From Hymenobacter telluris (GTDB taxonomy: Bacteria > Bacteroidota > Bacteroidia > Cytophagales > Hymenobacteraceae): a stretch of 64,000 bases of DNA. Position numbers and translations under genes: made by a program. Below are positions 32,396-41,829 of this stretch, one piece after another; within the stretch, counting starts at the first letter, position 1; every line of letters begins with the position of its first letter. Location of the stretch: assembly GCF_017313265.1 (NCBI RefSeq), contig NZ_JAFLQZ010000003.1:1-64000 (forward strand), given 5' to 3'. Below the pieces are notes generated by a model, which did not search any database, was not told the origin of the DNA, and saw only the letters and a list, made by a program, of their open reading frames with translations.

Positions 32396-33958
32396 CTAGT
32401 ACCCTGGATTCTGCGTCAACTGGCCGCCGCTGAGGTCGATTTGGGGCTGTGGAATGGGGAAGATTTCATTCTTGTTTTTGGTGAACGTCTTGCCCTGCGC
32501 CGCGAAAATGGGCACGATACGGCCGGGCTGTACGCTTTCCTGGCGCACCAGGTCAAAGAACCGGTCGTGCTCCAAAGCCAGCTCCACGCGGCGCTCCTGC
32601 CATATTTGGGTGAGCGTGGGGGCCGTAATGGCAGCCAAACCGGCGCGGGCGCGCACCAGGTTCAGGTTGGTAGCGGCAGCAGTAGCGTTGCCGGTTTGCA
32701 GCGCGGCTTCGGCGTTGATGAGCAGTACTTCGGCGTAGCGCAGCACCCGGACGTTTTTGGGCAGGAAGTCATTGTTGCCGCAATTGGCCTCGCGGGTGCG
32801 GCTGTGGTATGCCTTGTAGCTGTAGCGCAGGCCTTCTACTGAGTCCTTGCTTGGAATCCGGAACCCGTCCCAGAGCACGGTGCCGGTGGAGCGCTGCCCG
32901 GCTGGCGCGGTGGGGTTGATGAAGATGATACTGCCGGCCCGGCGTACGTCGTTGGCTTCGTAGGCATTCACTAGGGCCTGAGTGGGCGTGTTGAACCCGA
33001 AGCCCAAATCGGCCCAGCCACCCCGGCCACCGGAGCGGGGGCCCTGGCTGACGGTGTACAGCTCGATAGCCGAGTTGTTGCAGGCCGCGTTGACACCGGT
33101 TTGCACCTCGAAGATAGACTCCGAGCTATTGGCCCCGGCCGTCCGCCAGATGTCGGCGTAGGTGGGGTACAGCGCGTAGGCCCCCGACCGGCCCTGGATG
33201 ATTTCGTTGGTGAGGGCGTAGGCTTGCTGGTAGTTTTTCTGGTACAGATACACCTTGGCCAGCATGCCCTGCGCGGCAGCCTTGGTGGCGCGGCCGGTTT
33301 GGGTGGCCGCTTTCAGCGGCAGGTTGTCCACCGCAAACTGCAAGTCACTAACAATGAACTGGTAGATTTCCTCGGCCGTGGCGCGGCGCTGGAACTCGGG
33401 GCTGTTGATTTCCGAGGCGGCCGGCACCCGGTCCAGCTTGGGCACACCGCCAAACAGGCGTACCAGGTTGAAGTAAAAGTAGCCGCGCAGAAAGCGCACC
33501 TCCCCTAGCAGCCGGTTTTTCTCGGCGTCGGAAGCAGGGCTCAGCGGAATTTTGTCGAGGGCCTGGTTGGCGCGGCCCACGGCTTGGAAGTAGCCGTTCC
33601 AGCAGTTGTTGATGTTGCTGTTGGTGGACGTAAGGGTGAAATTGTCCACGGCGGCGGCATCGGCGTAGTCGCTCGGGGTGCTGCCCTTGTCGGCGTCGTC
33701 GGAGGCAATATCGGTGAGGATGACGAACTGCAAGCCGTGCACATCGGGGCCGAAGCCGCCGAGGTACATTACGTTATACACGCCGTCTACCAGCTTTTGG
33801 GCGGCGGCGGGGTCGGTCCGAATGGCGTCTTCGCTGAGCTGACCCTGCGGCGCAACATCCAGAAAATCTTTACAGCCGCTGAAAAGGGCCAAGGTGCAAG
33901 CTAGCGCGGCCGTGCCAGCGCGGCGCGGGAAGGAAGTGGGAAGGAATCTCGATTTCAT
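32396..33958 (-). CDS. susD: SusD/RagB-family outer-membrane glycan-binding lipoprotein
   Basis: A 520-residue surface lipoprotein that captures oligosaccharides and delivers them to the SusC channel. The signal and lipobox are visible in TAALACTLALFSGCKDFLD (Cys at about residue 29). The N-terminal QLSEDAIRTDPAAAQKLVDGVYN and RANQALDKI, then LLGEVRFLRGYFYFNLVRLFG, are the TPR-like SusD core. The C-terminus IWQERRVELALEHDRFFDLVR and ending LSGGQLTQNPGY are also typical. A paired SusC gene lies upstream with a 37-bp palindrome in between. Confidence 0.95.
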   Translation of the reverse strand: MKSRFLPTSFPRRAGTAALACTLALFSGCKDFLDVAPQGQLSEDAIRTDPAAAQKLVDGVYNVMYLGGFGPDVHGLQFVILTDIASDDADKGSTPSDYADAAAVDNFTLTSTNSNINNCWNGYFQAVGRANQALDKIPLSPASDAEKNRLLGEVRFLRGYFYFNLVRLFGGVPKLDRVPAASEINSPEFQRRATAEEIYQFIVSDLQFAVDNLPLKAATQTGRATKAAAQGMLAKVYLYQKNYQQAYALTNEIIQGRSGAYALYPTYADIWRTAGANSSESIFEVQTGVNAACNNSAIELYTVSQGPRSGGRGGWADLGFGFNTPTQALVNAYEANDVRRAGSIIFINPTAPAGQRSTGTVLWDGFRIPSKDSVEGLRYSYKAYHSRTREANCGNNDFLPKNVRVLRYAEVLLINAEAALQTGNATAAATNLNLVRARAGLAAITAPTLTQIWQERRVELALEHDRFFDLVRQESVQPGRIVPIFAAQGKTFTKNKNEIFPIPQPQIDLSGGQLTQNPGY

Positions 33959-33983
33959 GTGCTTTCTATTGAAATAGAAGAAT

Positions 33984-34080
33984 CGTCATGCTGAGCGCAG
34001 TCGAAGCATCTCGCGTGCTGCCGTTGAGTTAGTAATCCAGCATCAGCACGCGAGATGCTTCGACTGCGCTCAGCATGACG
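33984..34080. repeat. Perfect 37-bp inverted repeat between susC and susD
   Basis: Arms 33984-34020 and 34044-34080 are exact reverse complements over 37 bases (outer CGTCATGCTGAGCGCAGTCG, inner AAGCATCTCGCGTGCTG) with a 23-base loop. It belongs to the CGTCATGCTGAGC family (compare 52045-52132 and the split copies at 10686 and 28658). It lies seven bases after the susC stop within the operon. Confidence 0.96.
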
Positions 34081-34086
34081 TTCTGC

Positions 34087-37000
34087 TTATTTGAAGTTGA
34101 CATTCAGCCCCAGCGTAATCGTGCGGGTGGTGGGGTACGTACTGGCCTCAATACCCGAATCTAGGGGGCCGCCGGGCAGCTCCGGCGTGAAACCGGTGTA
34201 GCTGGTGACCGTGAACAGGTTCTGGGCCGAGGCGAATACCCGCAGGGAGGTCATGCGCAACCGCTCTAGCGCGGCGCCGGGTATCGTGTAGCCAATTACC
34301 ACGTTGGTTAGGCGCAGGAAGTCGCCTTTTTCCAGGAAATACGTGGAGTTGGGCATGCTGCTCATCAAGGCCCGGGGATTGGTGTTGGAGGGGTTGCTGG
34401 CCGTCCACCGGTCGTTGGCGAAGCTGGCTTCCACGTTGTCGGTGTTGGTGGTGCGCAGCTGCTTTTTGGCGTTGTACACCTTGTTGCGCAGGTTGCCCGA
34501 AAACACGAACGAGAAGTCCACGTTGCGGAAATTCAGCCCGCCGTTGATGCCGTAATACACCGGCGGCTGGTAGGAGCCGAAGTACGACCGGTCACGCAAA
34601 TCCACGGTGCCGTTGCCGTCGGTATCGGCGTATTTCAGGTCGCCGACCTGGGGGTTGAACGTGGAGCGGGGGCCGCTGGCAATTTCGTCGGCCGACTGAT
34701 ACACGCCAATGGCATCGAGCAGGTAGAAGCTGCCGGCCGCCACGCCGTTGTCGGAGCGTGTAACGAGGTTGGTACCGCCGAACAAGGCCTGCCCACCGTT
34801 CAGGTTGGCAATGCGGTTTTTGTTGAACGTGGCATTCACCCCGATGTTGTAGCTCCAGTCCTGGCTGTCGCCAATGCTGGTGCGCCAGTTCAGGCCCGCT
34901 TCAATGCCGCGGTTGGTGATGTCGGCGGCGTTTGTAATGAGCTGGTTGTCAGGGTCTCCGAGGATGCCAGGAATGTTAATCGGAATGAGGGCATCGGAAG
35001 TGCGCTTGTCGTAGTAGGTCACTTCACCGGTCAGGCGGTTATCCAGCAAGCCAAATTCCACAGCCACGTCGTACTCGGTGGTGGTTTCCCAGCGCACGTC
35101 GGTGTCCTTGATTTGGGTGATGGTCGCGCCTAGCACAGGCTGCCCGTTTATCACGTACGGAATGTTGGTGTTGGCCGTGGTGATGTAAGAGTCGGCCGGA
35201 ATCTGGTCGTTGCCGAGCTGCCCGACGCTGGCCCGCAACTTCAGAAAGTTCAGCACGGTGTTATCCTGCAAAAACGCCTCATCCGACATCACCCAGCCCA
35301 AACCCACTGACGGGAAGAAGCCGTTGCGCCGGTCCCGGTTGAACCGCGAGGTGGCATCGTGCCGCAGGTTGGTAGTGAACAGGTAGCGGTCCTTGAAGGC
35401 GTAGTTGATGCGGCCCAGGTAGGAAATGCGCCGGTCCTTGGAAGCGGCCGAGCCGTTGGTAGATGAGTTTGGGTCGCCGGAGCCGAGGTACCACTGGTTG
35501 GGGTCGGTGGGTACGTCGCGCCGCAAGCCCGAAAACTGGTCGTTCAGGCCTTCTTCCACTACGTTGCCCACCAGCACAGTCAGGTTGTGGTCTTCGCCGA
35601 GCACTTTCTGGTAGGTGGCCGTATTTTCCCAGAGGTAGCGGTAGTTGTTGTTCTGCTCCACCGACAACGAGCTGCGCTGGTTGCGCTGGTTGCCACCCGC
35701 CGTCAGGAAGGTGTTCTGGTCGTTGAGGTACTGATAGTTGTAGACGCGGCGGTTGTTGTAGTTCAAATCCACGTTGATGGCTGAACGCAGCGTGAGGCCG
35801 CTCACCGGCTTCACATCCACGCCCACGTTGCCCTGCAAGCGGTTTTCGCGGGAGCGGTTGTTGTTCTTCTCGATGTCGAGCAGGGGGTTGCCCACGTTGC
35901 CAAACGCCGAGGTGTTGCCGTACAGCCCGCCCTGCTTGGCCACAATGATGGGCGCGGCGCGGTAGGCATTGCCGTAGGCCGCACCCAGGTTCACGTCGCG
36001 CGTGTCGGCGTGGCTGAACGAGGCCTGCGAGCTAATCGTCACTTTCTCCGACAAGTCGAAGGCGGTGTTGGAGCGCACCGTCAGGCGCTTGAACCGGTTG
36101 TTGATAACGATGCCATCATCCTGCAACAGGTTGCCCGAGAAGTAATACCGCACACTCTCACTGGCCCCCGACACAGCCAGGTTGTGGTTCTGGAAGGTGC
36201 TGCGGCGCAGAATCTCGTCGTACCAGTTGGTGGAAGTGCTGCCGTAATCAGGAATTACCTGGTTGGGAGCAATGTCGCGCAGGTAGCTGGTGTATTGGCC
36301 GGAGTTGGCCATGTCTACGAGGCGGGCCGCCTGCTTGAAGCCGCCGGTGCCACTGTAGCTGAGTATGGGTTTGCCCTGCTTGCCCTGTTTGGTGGTGATG
36401 ATGATGACGCCGTTGGCCCCGCGCACCCCGTAAATAGCCGCCGCCGACGCGTCTTTCAGCACGTCGATGGTGGCAATGTCGGCGTTGCTCAGGTTGCGGA
36501 TGTCGGTGGTTTGCACCCCGTCCACCACGTAGAGCGGGTTGGCACCGGCCAGCAGCGTACCCGTGCCCCGGATGCGCACCACGGGTTGCGAGTTGGGGGT
36601 ACCGTCGTTGGTGATTTGCACGCCGGCAATCTTACCCTGCAAGGCCTGAGTGGCAGTTTGCACCGGCTGATTGACAATTTCGGTGCCTTCCACCCGCGCC
36701 ACGGCGCCGGTCAGGTCGCGCTTGCTCTGCGTGCCGTACCCCACTACCACCACTTCGCTCAGCGCTTTGCTGTCGGGGGCCAGGGTAACATCCACGGTGG
36801 TCCGGCCACTGATGGGCACCTCCTGCGCCGTGTAGCCCACGTAGGAAAACACCAGCGTGCCGTTGTCGGGCGCCGTGATGGTGAAGCGGCCGTCGGGGTC
36901 GGTTTGGGCACCGTTGGTGGTGCCGCGTACTACCACGTTCACGCCGGGCAAGCCACCGCCGGTTTCATCCAGCACACGCCCCGTGACGGTGATGTCGGCA

Positions 37001-37158
37001 ACGGTGGCGGTTGTGTAAGGTGGCGTGAGCAAGGCTGCTGTGGCGGTTTGGGGAGCGGCCAGGCTAAGCGTACCGAGGAGTGCCACGCCGGGCAGCGGTA
37101 ACGAAGCAGCACGCCGGAAAAGCCCGGTACGGGCGGGGTTTGGTAAGGGAGGGGTCAT
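34087..37158 (-). CDS. susC: SusC/RagA-family TonB-linked outer-membrane transporter
   Basis: A 1023-residue TonB-dependent channel that imports oligosaccharides with its SusD partner. An N-terminal signal region is followed by a CarboxypepD-regulatory-like domain (VTGRVLDETGGGLPGVNVVVRGT), the SusC signature SEVVVVGYGTQSKRDLTGAV, and a plug domain with RIRGTGTLLAGANPLYVVDGV. The beta-barrel ends TRTITLGLNVNFK. The ATG at 37158 (MTPPLPNP) gives the best signal region; longer frames only add Cys/Arg-rich residues. The upstream gap holds no anti-sigma or regulator gene. Confidence 0.95.
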   Translation of the reverse strand: MTPPLPNPARTGLFRRAASLPLPGVALLGTLSLAAPQTATAALLTPPYTTATVADITVTGRVLDETGGGLPGVNVVVRGTTNGAQTDPDGRFTITAPDNGTLVFSYVGYTAQEVPISGRTTVDVTLAPDSKALSEVVVVGYGTQSKRDLTGAVARVEGTEIVNQPVQTATQALQGKIAGVQITNDGTPNSQPVVRIRGTGTLLAGANPLYVVDGVQTTDIRNLSNADIATIDVLKDASAAAIYGVRGANGVIIITTKQGKQGKPILSYSGTGGFKQAARLVDMANSGQYTSYLRDIAPNQVIPDYGSTSTNWYDEILRRSTFQNHNLAVSGASESVRYYFSGNLLQDDGIVINNRFKRLTVRSNTAFDLSEKVTISSQASFSHADTRDVNLGAAYGNAYRAAPIIVAKQGGLYGNTSAFGNVGNPLLDIEKNNNRSRENRLQGNVGVDVKPVSGLTLRSAINVDLNYNNRRVYNYQYLNDQNTFLTAGGNQRNQRSSLSVEQNNNYRYLWENTATYQKVLGEDHNLTVLVGNVVEEGLNDQFSGLRRDVPTDPNQWYLGSGDPNSSTNGSAASKDRRISYLGRINYAFKDRYLFTTNLRHDATSRFNRDRRNGFFPSVGLGWVMSDEAFLQDNTVLNFLKLRASVGQLGNDQIPADSYITTANTNIPYVINGQPVLGATITQIKDTDVRWETTTEYDVAVEFGLLDNRLTGEVTYYDKRTSDALIPINIPGILGDPDNQLITNAADITNRGIEAGLNWRTSIGDSQDWSYNIGVNATFNKNRIANLNGGQALFGGTNLVTRSDNGVAAGSFYLLDAIGVYQSADEIASGPRSTFNPQVGDLKYADTDGNGTVDLRDRSYFGSYQPPVYYGINGGLNFRNVDFSFVFSGNLRNKVYNAKKQLRTTNTDNVEASFANDRWTASNPSNTNPRALMSSMPNSTYFLEKGDFLRLTNVVIGYTIPGAALERLRMTSLRVFASAQNLFTVTSYTGFTPELPGGPLDSGIEASTYPTTRTITLGLNVNFK

Positions 37159-37588
37159 ATAGTAGGTGGGAATTTGATGGGTCCTTGCCATGAGGCAGGC
37201 AACAGAGCGAACAGCAAACGCCGCCGACGCTACGCCCTGACGGGCGGGGTGGCAGCAACGAGGAACCGCAATGGGCAGAGCTACCAAGGCATAGGCAGAA
37301 GAGGAACAGCGTACATAGCAACCATCCGGAATCGATTGCATATACAGCCTGCTACGGCTAGCGCTACAAAATGATGTGTGTAGAAGCTGCTAATTTTTGC
37401 GGTAACCTGTAGTTCTGTCGTTATCAGAGAACTGAACAGGAAAACGAGTTTGGAATAAGTGGGCATTTAGTTGCAGCAACACCACTGATAGCCAAGGAAA
37501 ACGCTGCATCTCGGCGTAGCTTGCCTGTGCGATTCACAGAACACAGCACAACAGCGTGCCGGTGCTAATGAAGCAACGCGCTCCGCTT

Positions 37589-38293
37589 ATGAAGTTGAAA
37601 TATCTGCTGTTCCTGTTGCCGTTGTTGCTGTTCGGGTTTCTTCATTGGTTCAGGCCCTATATGAAGCGCAGAACGATAATGGAGCGACTGTCTAGCTTTC
37701 AGCAGGCCAATAGGGCCGAAGCAGAAGCCGCTGTGGTGCGCCTTGGCCCCAGGCTCCACAACGGCGACCTAATTTTCCAGACGTCTACTTCCGCCCAAAG
37801 CCGGGCCATCCAACTCGCTACTCACTCGCCTTACAGCCACTGCGGTATTCTATTCCGGCGCGGCAACGAGTGGCGCGTATTTGAAGCCGTGCAGCCCGTG
37901 AGCGAAACTTCTCTGGCCGCTTGGGTTGCCCGTGGTAAGAACGGAAAGTTTGTAGTGAAGCGCCTGCGTGATGCCGAAACGGTGCTGACTCCCGCCACCC
38001 TAAAACGCCTGCAAGCCGCCGGCGGGCAATACCGCGGCAAAAACTACGACTTGTATTTCGGCTGGTCCGACAACCGGATTTACTGCTCGGAATTACTCTG
38101 GAAGATGTACCAGCAAGCCACTGGCCGTGCAATTGGCCAGCTGCAAACCCTCCGCGAATTCGACCTCACCCACCCCGCCGTGCAAGCCAAGCTCAAGGAG
38201 CGCTACGGCAACCGAATTTCGCTGAACGAGAAGGTTATTTCCCCGGTCAGGATGTTTGAGAGCAAGGAGTTGGTGACGGTGGTGGAGCGGTAG
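37589..38293 (+). CDS. YiiX/YebB-like NlpC/P60-type cysteine hydrolase
   Basis: A 234-residue membrane-anchored protein (MKLKYLLFLLPLLLFGFLHW). The hydrolase domain of the permuted NlpC/P60 (YiiX, DUF830) family follows. The order of motifs is NGDLIFQTSTSAQSRAIQLAT, then HSPYSHCGILFRRG (a His near Cys), and finally NRIYCSELLWKMYQ with the catalytic Cys. Members are thought to cleave amide bonds in lipids or cell-wall material; the substrate here is unknown. Two upstream in-frame starts (37556 GTG, 37568 ATG) are possible but only add a short basic stretch. Confidence 0.85.
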   Translation: MKLKYLLFLLPLLLFGFLHWFRPYMKRRTIMERLSSFQQANRAEAEAAVVRLGPRLHNGDLIFQTSTSAQSRAIQLATHSPYSHCGILFRRGNEWRVFEAVQPVSETSLAAWVARGKNGKFVVKRLRDAETVLTPATLKRLQAAGGQYRGKNYDLYFGWSDNRIYCSELLWKMYQQATGRAIGQLQTLREFDLTHPAVQAKLKERYGNRISLNEKVISPVRMFESKELVTVVER

Positions 38294-38346
38294 GATGGTG
38301 ATTCCTTCTACTGAGTAGTATCTGGTTACAGGGGTATACCGTTGGA

Positions 38347-38835
38347 TTAGTGTTTGAAATATGCATCAGCGAGGCTGTCATATTTCTCGTGGAACCGCTC
38401 TGGAATTTGGTGCAAATAGAAAGTTCCTTCTTCGGTAGCTAGTGTTATTTCTTCGTCTTCGATACCATGCGACACAATTTCATAGTGTGTCTTATTCGTC
38501 CGCAACAACGCTAGAGTATAGGAGTTGGTACTATCGTTGAGTTGCCGAATGGTATTCTGTATTAACGTACTATCAGATGATTTTGCAGCAGAATTATTGT
38601 GCAGTTTGCCCACAAGCGCCGCCCGCACAGCTTCAGCGCCACGTAGACTTGTATTGGGAAAGCACCAAGTAGTGCCACTTAAAGGAGGCTGCACAACTAT
38701 TTCGTCGGGTAGAATTCGATATTCTAGTATGTTCCACATCCTACTCGACAACAACAGGCCAAAAAACAGGCCTAGCAGCAGAAAGCAGGAATAGATGGGC
38801 CATTGCCTAAAACACCATTTACGCGTGTCTTGCAT
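38347..38835 (-). CDS. Hypothetical single-pass membrane protein
   Basis: A 162-residue protein. MQDTRKWCFRQWPIYSCFLL begins one hydrophobic helix (about residues 13-35), and a soluble extracytoplasmic domain follows with YRILPDEIVVQPPLSG and a charged C-terminus. No family is recognised. It is AT-rich compared with the neighbours, and its start and frame are otherwise unremarkable. It converges with the YiiX-like gene. Confidence 0.6.
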   Translation of the reverse strand: MQDTRKWCFRQWPIYSCFLLLGLFFGLLLSSRMWNILEYRILPDEIVVQPPLSGTTWCFPNTSLRGAEAVRAALVGKLHNNSAAKSSDSTLIQNTIRQLNDSTNSYTLALLRTNKTHYEIVSHGIEDEEITLATEEGTFYLHQIPERFHEKYDSLADAYFKH

Positions 38836-38892
38836 ACCGATAGAATAAGGTAATCGAAACGCGTCATCTACTAATTCTGGTGCATTCCAGAC

Positions 38893-39084
38893 CTATTCAA
38901 TATCCAACGCAAACTGTCGGACCTGCGCCAACCCTTGAGTCAAATTTGTATCCTTCGTTTCCGCTATTCGTCCAAATGAGTCCGTAAGTCGAATCCGGTA
39001 AATTCCGTTGGAAGCTTCATCAATCATTAATTTCCAGTGAGGAAGCGTTTCCGCTAGTAGGGCAATTAGTTGTTTCTCATTCAT
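38893..39084 (-). CDS. Hypothetical protein, 63 residues
   Basis: MNEKQLIALLAETLPHWKLM starts a small soluble protein with a mix of helix and strand, ending GLAQVRQFALDIE. No signal sequence or motif is recognised. The ATG at 39084 is used. It is AT-rich. An isolated small gene between two other leftward genes, it is only moderately supported. Confidence 0.5.
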   Translation of the reverse strand: MNEKQLIALLAETLPHWKLMIDEASNGIYRIRLTDSFGRIAETKDTNLTQGLAQVRQFALDIE

Positions 39085-39138
39085 CACTCCGATTACAATT
39101 ATTCAATTTATAGCGGTTTCGCGAACCGTAGTCCCCGA

Positions 39139-39222
39139 TGTAGAGACGCGTATTCGCGTCTTATCGTTGACCGAAATCGTGCAGACGACACAGCCGACCA
39201 GACGCGAATACGCGTCTCTACA
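39139..39222. repeat. Perfect 23-bp inverted repeat, TGTAGAGACGC family
   Basis: Arms 39139-39161 and 39200-39222 are exact reverse complements (TGTAGAGACGCGTATTCGCG and on to TCT) with a 38-base loop. The ends are the same as in the element at 20321-20411, while the centre of the arm differs (GTATTC versus AATACTT). Confidence 0.95.
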
Positions 39223-39255
39223 CCAGCCGTAAACCGGTATATGCAGCGCCAAAAA

Positions 39256-40407
39256 TCACTGCTTCACCTCCTTAAACCCCATCTTCTTCACCTCTTCCTC
39301 CGATAAATTCTTCACCTCGGAAATTACGCCCACATCGGATTTCTGCACCAGGTTGTTCTTCTCCTCACCAGCCGATTTATTCTGCTGCTCCGAGTTGGCC
39401 ATTACCACTCGGTTGTTGCTTTCCACCTGCTGTTTGATTTCAATATTCACCTGATTCACCCGCTGCTGCGCGCTTACCAGGTCTTTGCGCAGGTTCTCGA
39501 TCTGGCCTTTGTATTCGTCGGAGGTGGTTTGCTGCTTGCGGAGCGTCTGCTGCATCTCGGCCACTTTGCGCTTCAGGTCGTCCACTTCGGATTTGGCTCC
39601 GCGCAGCTCCGATTCCTTGTTGCGGCGGTCCTGCTCGGCGCGGTCGGCGTCTTGGCGGGCGCGGTCGTTCTGCTGGCGCACGGCCAATTCGCTGTTGCTG
39701 ATGAGGCCGTCGCAGTTGCGGGTGAGCAGTAGGTTGGTAAGGCTAATCAGGTCAACGGACACCACGTAGTCGGTTTTGAACTGGTCCGATGAAGTGTACA
39801 CTTTGCCGCCGGCGCTGAACACCGTGCCGCTGATGCCCGCCTCGGAGCCGATTTCCTGGTACACGCGGCTGTGTACGCTGGTGAGCTTGGCCGACCGGAT
39901 GTAGTAAATGCGTTTTTTCAGCTCCTTATCCACATTGCGCGCGGCCTTGCAGATGTCGAGGTAGGGAATGGACGTTTCGGGTACCAGCACGCCGTTTACG
40001 TCGGTAAGAATCAGCTCGACGACAGAGCCGGTAGAGGCCCCGGCCGAGGCAATCATATAGCTGCCATTCATCTTGAACGAAGTACTGATTTTGGAGCTGT
40101 ACAGCACATCGGCCAGGGCCGCGTTACGCAGCGGCGGCTCACCGGGCCGCAAAAACTGCCCAATAATGCTGGCTTTGTCCTTCTCTTCCAGCAAAATGAG
40201 GCACCCCGCCAGGTCGTCAATCTTGTTGCGGTACATGGCCAGCCCCTTGATAAAGGTGCGGTTAGTGTAGTCTTTGGGCAGGTTGCCGTTCAGCGAAGCC
40301 GAGCCATCATTGAGCTTAATTTTCACGATATGGCCTTGCGCCCAGGCAGGAGCACACCCAAATAATACAACCGCCGTTATAGCTGCTACCAGAAAAGCTT
40401 TAATCAT
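39256..40407 (-). CDS. Secreted coiled-coil protein of unknown function
   Basis: A 383-residue protein with a signal peptide (MIKAFLVAAITAVVLFGCAPAWAQ). An unrecognised N-terminal domain covers about residues 25-225, and a long coiled coil rich in Arg, Glu, Gln and Asp follows (ARQDADRAEQDRRNKESELR and KRKVAEMQQTLRKQQ). The Cys before AP could be a lipobox. A consensus -7 box TAATTTTG lies at 40451-40458 on its strand. Its role is probably structural, in the envelope; nothing more can be said. Confidence 0.7.
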   Translation of the reverse strand: MIKAFLVAAITAVVLFGCAPAWAQGHIVKIKLNDGSASLNGNLPKDYTNRTFIKGLAMYRNKIDDLAGCLILLEEKDKASIIGQFLRPGEPPLRNAALADVLYSSKISTSFKMNGSYMIASAGASTGSVVELILTDVNGVLVPETSIPYLDICKAARNVDKELKKRIYYIRSAKLTSVHSRVYQEIGSEAGISGTVFSAGGKVYTSSDQFKTDYVVSVDLISLTNLLLTRNCDGLISNSELAVRQQNDRARQDADRAEQDRRNKESELRGAKSEVDDLKRKVAEMQQTLRKQQTTSDEYKGQIENLRKDLVSAQQRVNQVNIEIKQQVESNNRVVMANSEQQNKSAGEEKNNLVQKSDVGVISEVKNLSEEEVKKMGFKEVKQ

Positions 40408-40753
40408 GTTATCGTAAGGTCGGGGAAGGCGAGGCTTCTTGGCTATCTAACAAAATTAAGCATTCTTATTCAGCGGCAAACGACCACTTTACGACTACAC
40501 CATGTAAATCCGGCGCGGGCAAGCTTGACTATTATAAGTATGGAAGTAGTGAAATAATACTACAACCAGCCTGCTTCCAGCGGGCAGAACGCTTTTGACA
40601 GTCCACAGCAGTTGTTCAGCGCCTAGTATATTTTCTGGCTGTCTGGCATTACCGAAGCAGTAAGGCCTGTGATTCAAGCCAGCTATGGCGACCTTTGCAC
40701 GTAGCCGCTGCCGACGCAACCTGCTTCCTTTTCCTCGCCAATTGAACTTCTGT

Positions 40754-41761
40754 TTGAAACAACTTCTGCTCCTACTACTGGCACTATCTGCCACCCTCGC
40801 CAGCGCCCAAAAATCCGCCTTTACGGCTCGTGCCATTAACCTGCCGGCGGAAATTGCCGACCGCGACAACCAGTTCTCAGGGTTGTGCCGGTATGGCAAC
40901 CAGCTGCTGCTGCTCTCAGAAAGCCGCTTGCAGGAAAACGCCGAAGCCAAAGTGTATGCCCTGGATTTCACCAGCCTCGACGCCCAGCTTGCCACGCAGC
41001 AAACCACCGAGCTACCCTACAAAAAGTACCTGCTTCGCAACCTCGATAAGCTGCGGGCCCGCATTGATAGCACCGGCCAGCACTACGAAGGCCTGGAAGC
41101 CCTGACGGTACTGGGCAACGTGGCGTATTTCTCGGTTGAAACGGCTACGTCGTCGGCGTATTGCTATGTGCTGAAGGGCCCGATTGATGATGCCCGTAAC
41201 ACCATCACGCTCGATACGCACTACTTGGTACCGCTGGCCAAGCCTACCCTTACCAACGGCACGCACATCTACAATGCCGGGTTCGAGGCCATGGCGAGCT
41301 ACGGCCAGAACCTGCTGCTGCTCTACGAGCACAACTATTTCGCGCACGACAATTACGCCTTCACCCTGCCTACTGCCGAAACGGCGCCCGATATTCCGCA
41401 GTACGTGCCCATAAAGCGCCTGCCTTTCCGCGTGACGGATATGGTGCCCACCGGCAAAAACCGCTTCATCGGCATCAACTACTTTTTCAGCGGCCCCGAC
41501 GACAGCGTGTACCGCCCCGCCCCCACCGACCCCAACACTAAGTTTGTGCGCTCAGAAGCTGGTTACCAGAACTACTGCCGGCTAATTAGCCTACGGTACA
41601 AACACGGCAGAATCAGCTGGAAACCGTTGTTTGAGTTGCCCAAGGAATACATGCTCTACAACTGGGAAGGGCTGGCAGCCTACCGGGGTGGCTATTTCCT
41701 AATCAACGATAAATACGGCCCGTCCAATCAATCTACCTTGCTGTATCTTCAAAAGAAATAA
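40754..41761 (+). CDS. Secreted protein resembling the phytase-type esterase family
   Basis: A 335-residue protein. The TTG at 40754 is chosen because it gives a textbook signal peptide, MKQLLLLLLALSATLASAQ. The ATG at 40685 would put 23 basic residues in front and overlaps a -7-like box (GACCTTTG). The mature domain has DRDNQFSGLCRYGNQLLLLSE, HYEGLEALTVLG and NWEGLAAYRGGYFLINDKYG. These repeated 'EGL.....YL..D' strands resemble the esterase-like beta-propeller proteins related to phytase. I cannot confirm the activity. Confidence 0.65.
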   Translation: MKQLLLLLLALSATLASAQKSAFTARAINLPAEIADRDNQFSGLCRYGNQLLLLSESRLQENAEAKVYALDFTSLDAQLATQQTTELPYKKYLLRNLDKLRARIDSTGQHYEGLEALTVLGNVAYFSVETATSSAYCYVLKGPIDDARNTITLDTHYLVPLAKPTLTNGTHIYNAGFEAMASYGQNLLLLYEHNYFAHDNYAFTLPTAETAPDIPQYVPIKRLPFRVTDMVPTGKNRFIGINYFFSGPDDSVYRPAPTDPNTKFVRSEAGYQNYCRLISLRYKHGRISWKPLFELPKEYMLYNWEGLAAYRGGYFLINDKYGPSNQSTLLYLQKK

Positions 41762-41817
41762 GGGCGTTTTCTTTTTCCAGTTCGCTCAGTTCAACGGGTT
41801 TCACTTACCATTAGGTT

Positions 41818-41825
41818 TAGGTTTG
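41818..41825 (+). promoter_or_regulatory. -7 promoter box TAGGTTTG four bases before an ATG
   Basis: TAGGTTTG fits TAnnTTTG exactly, and a near copy TTAGGTTTAG precedes it. The ATG of the next gene is at 41830, so the leader would be close to zero. The -33 region is not clear. Confidence 0.5.
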
Positions 41826-41829
41826 GCTT

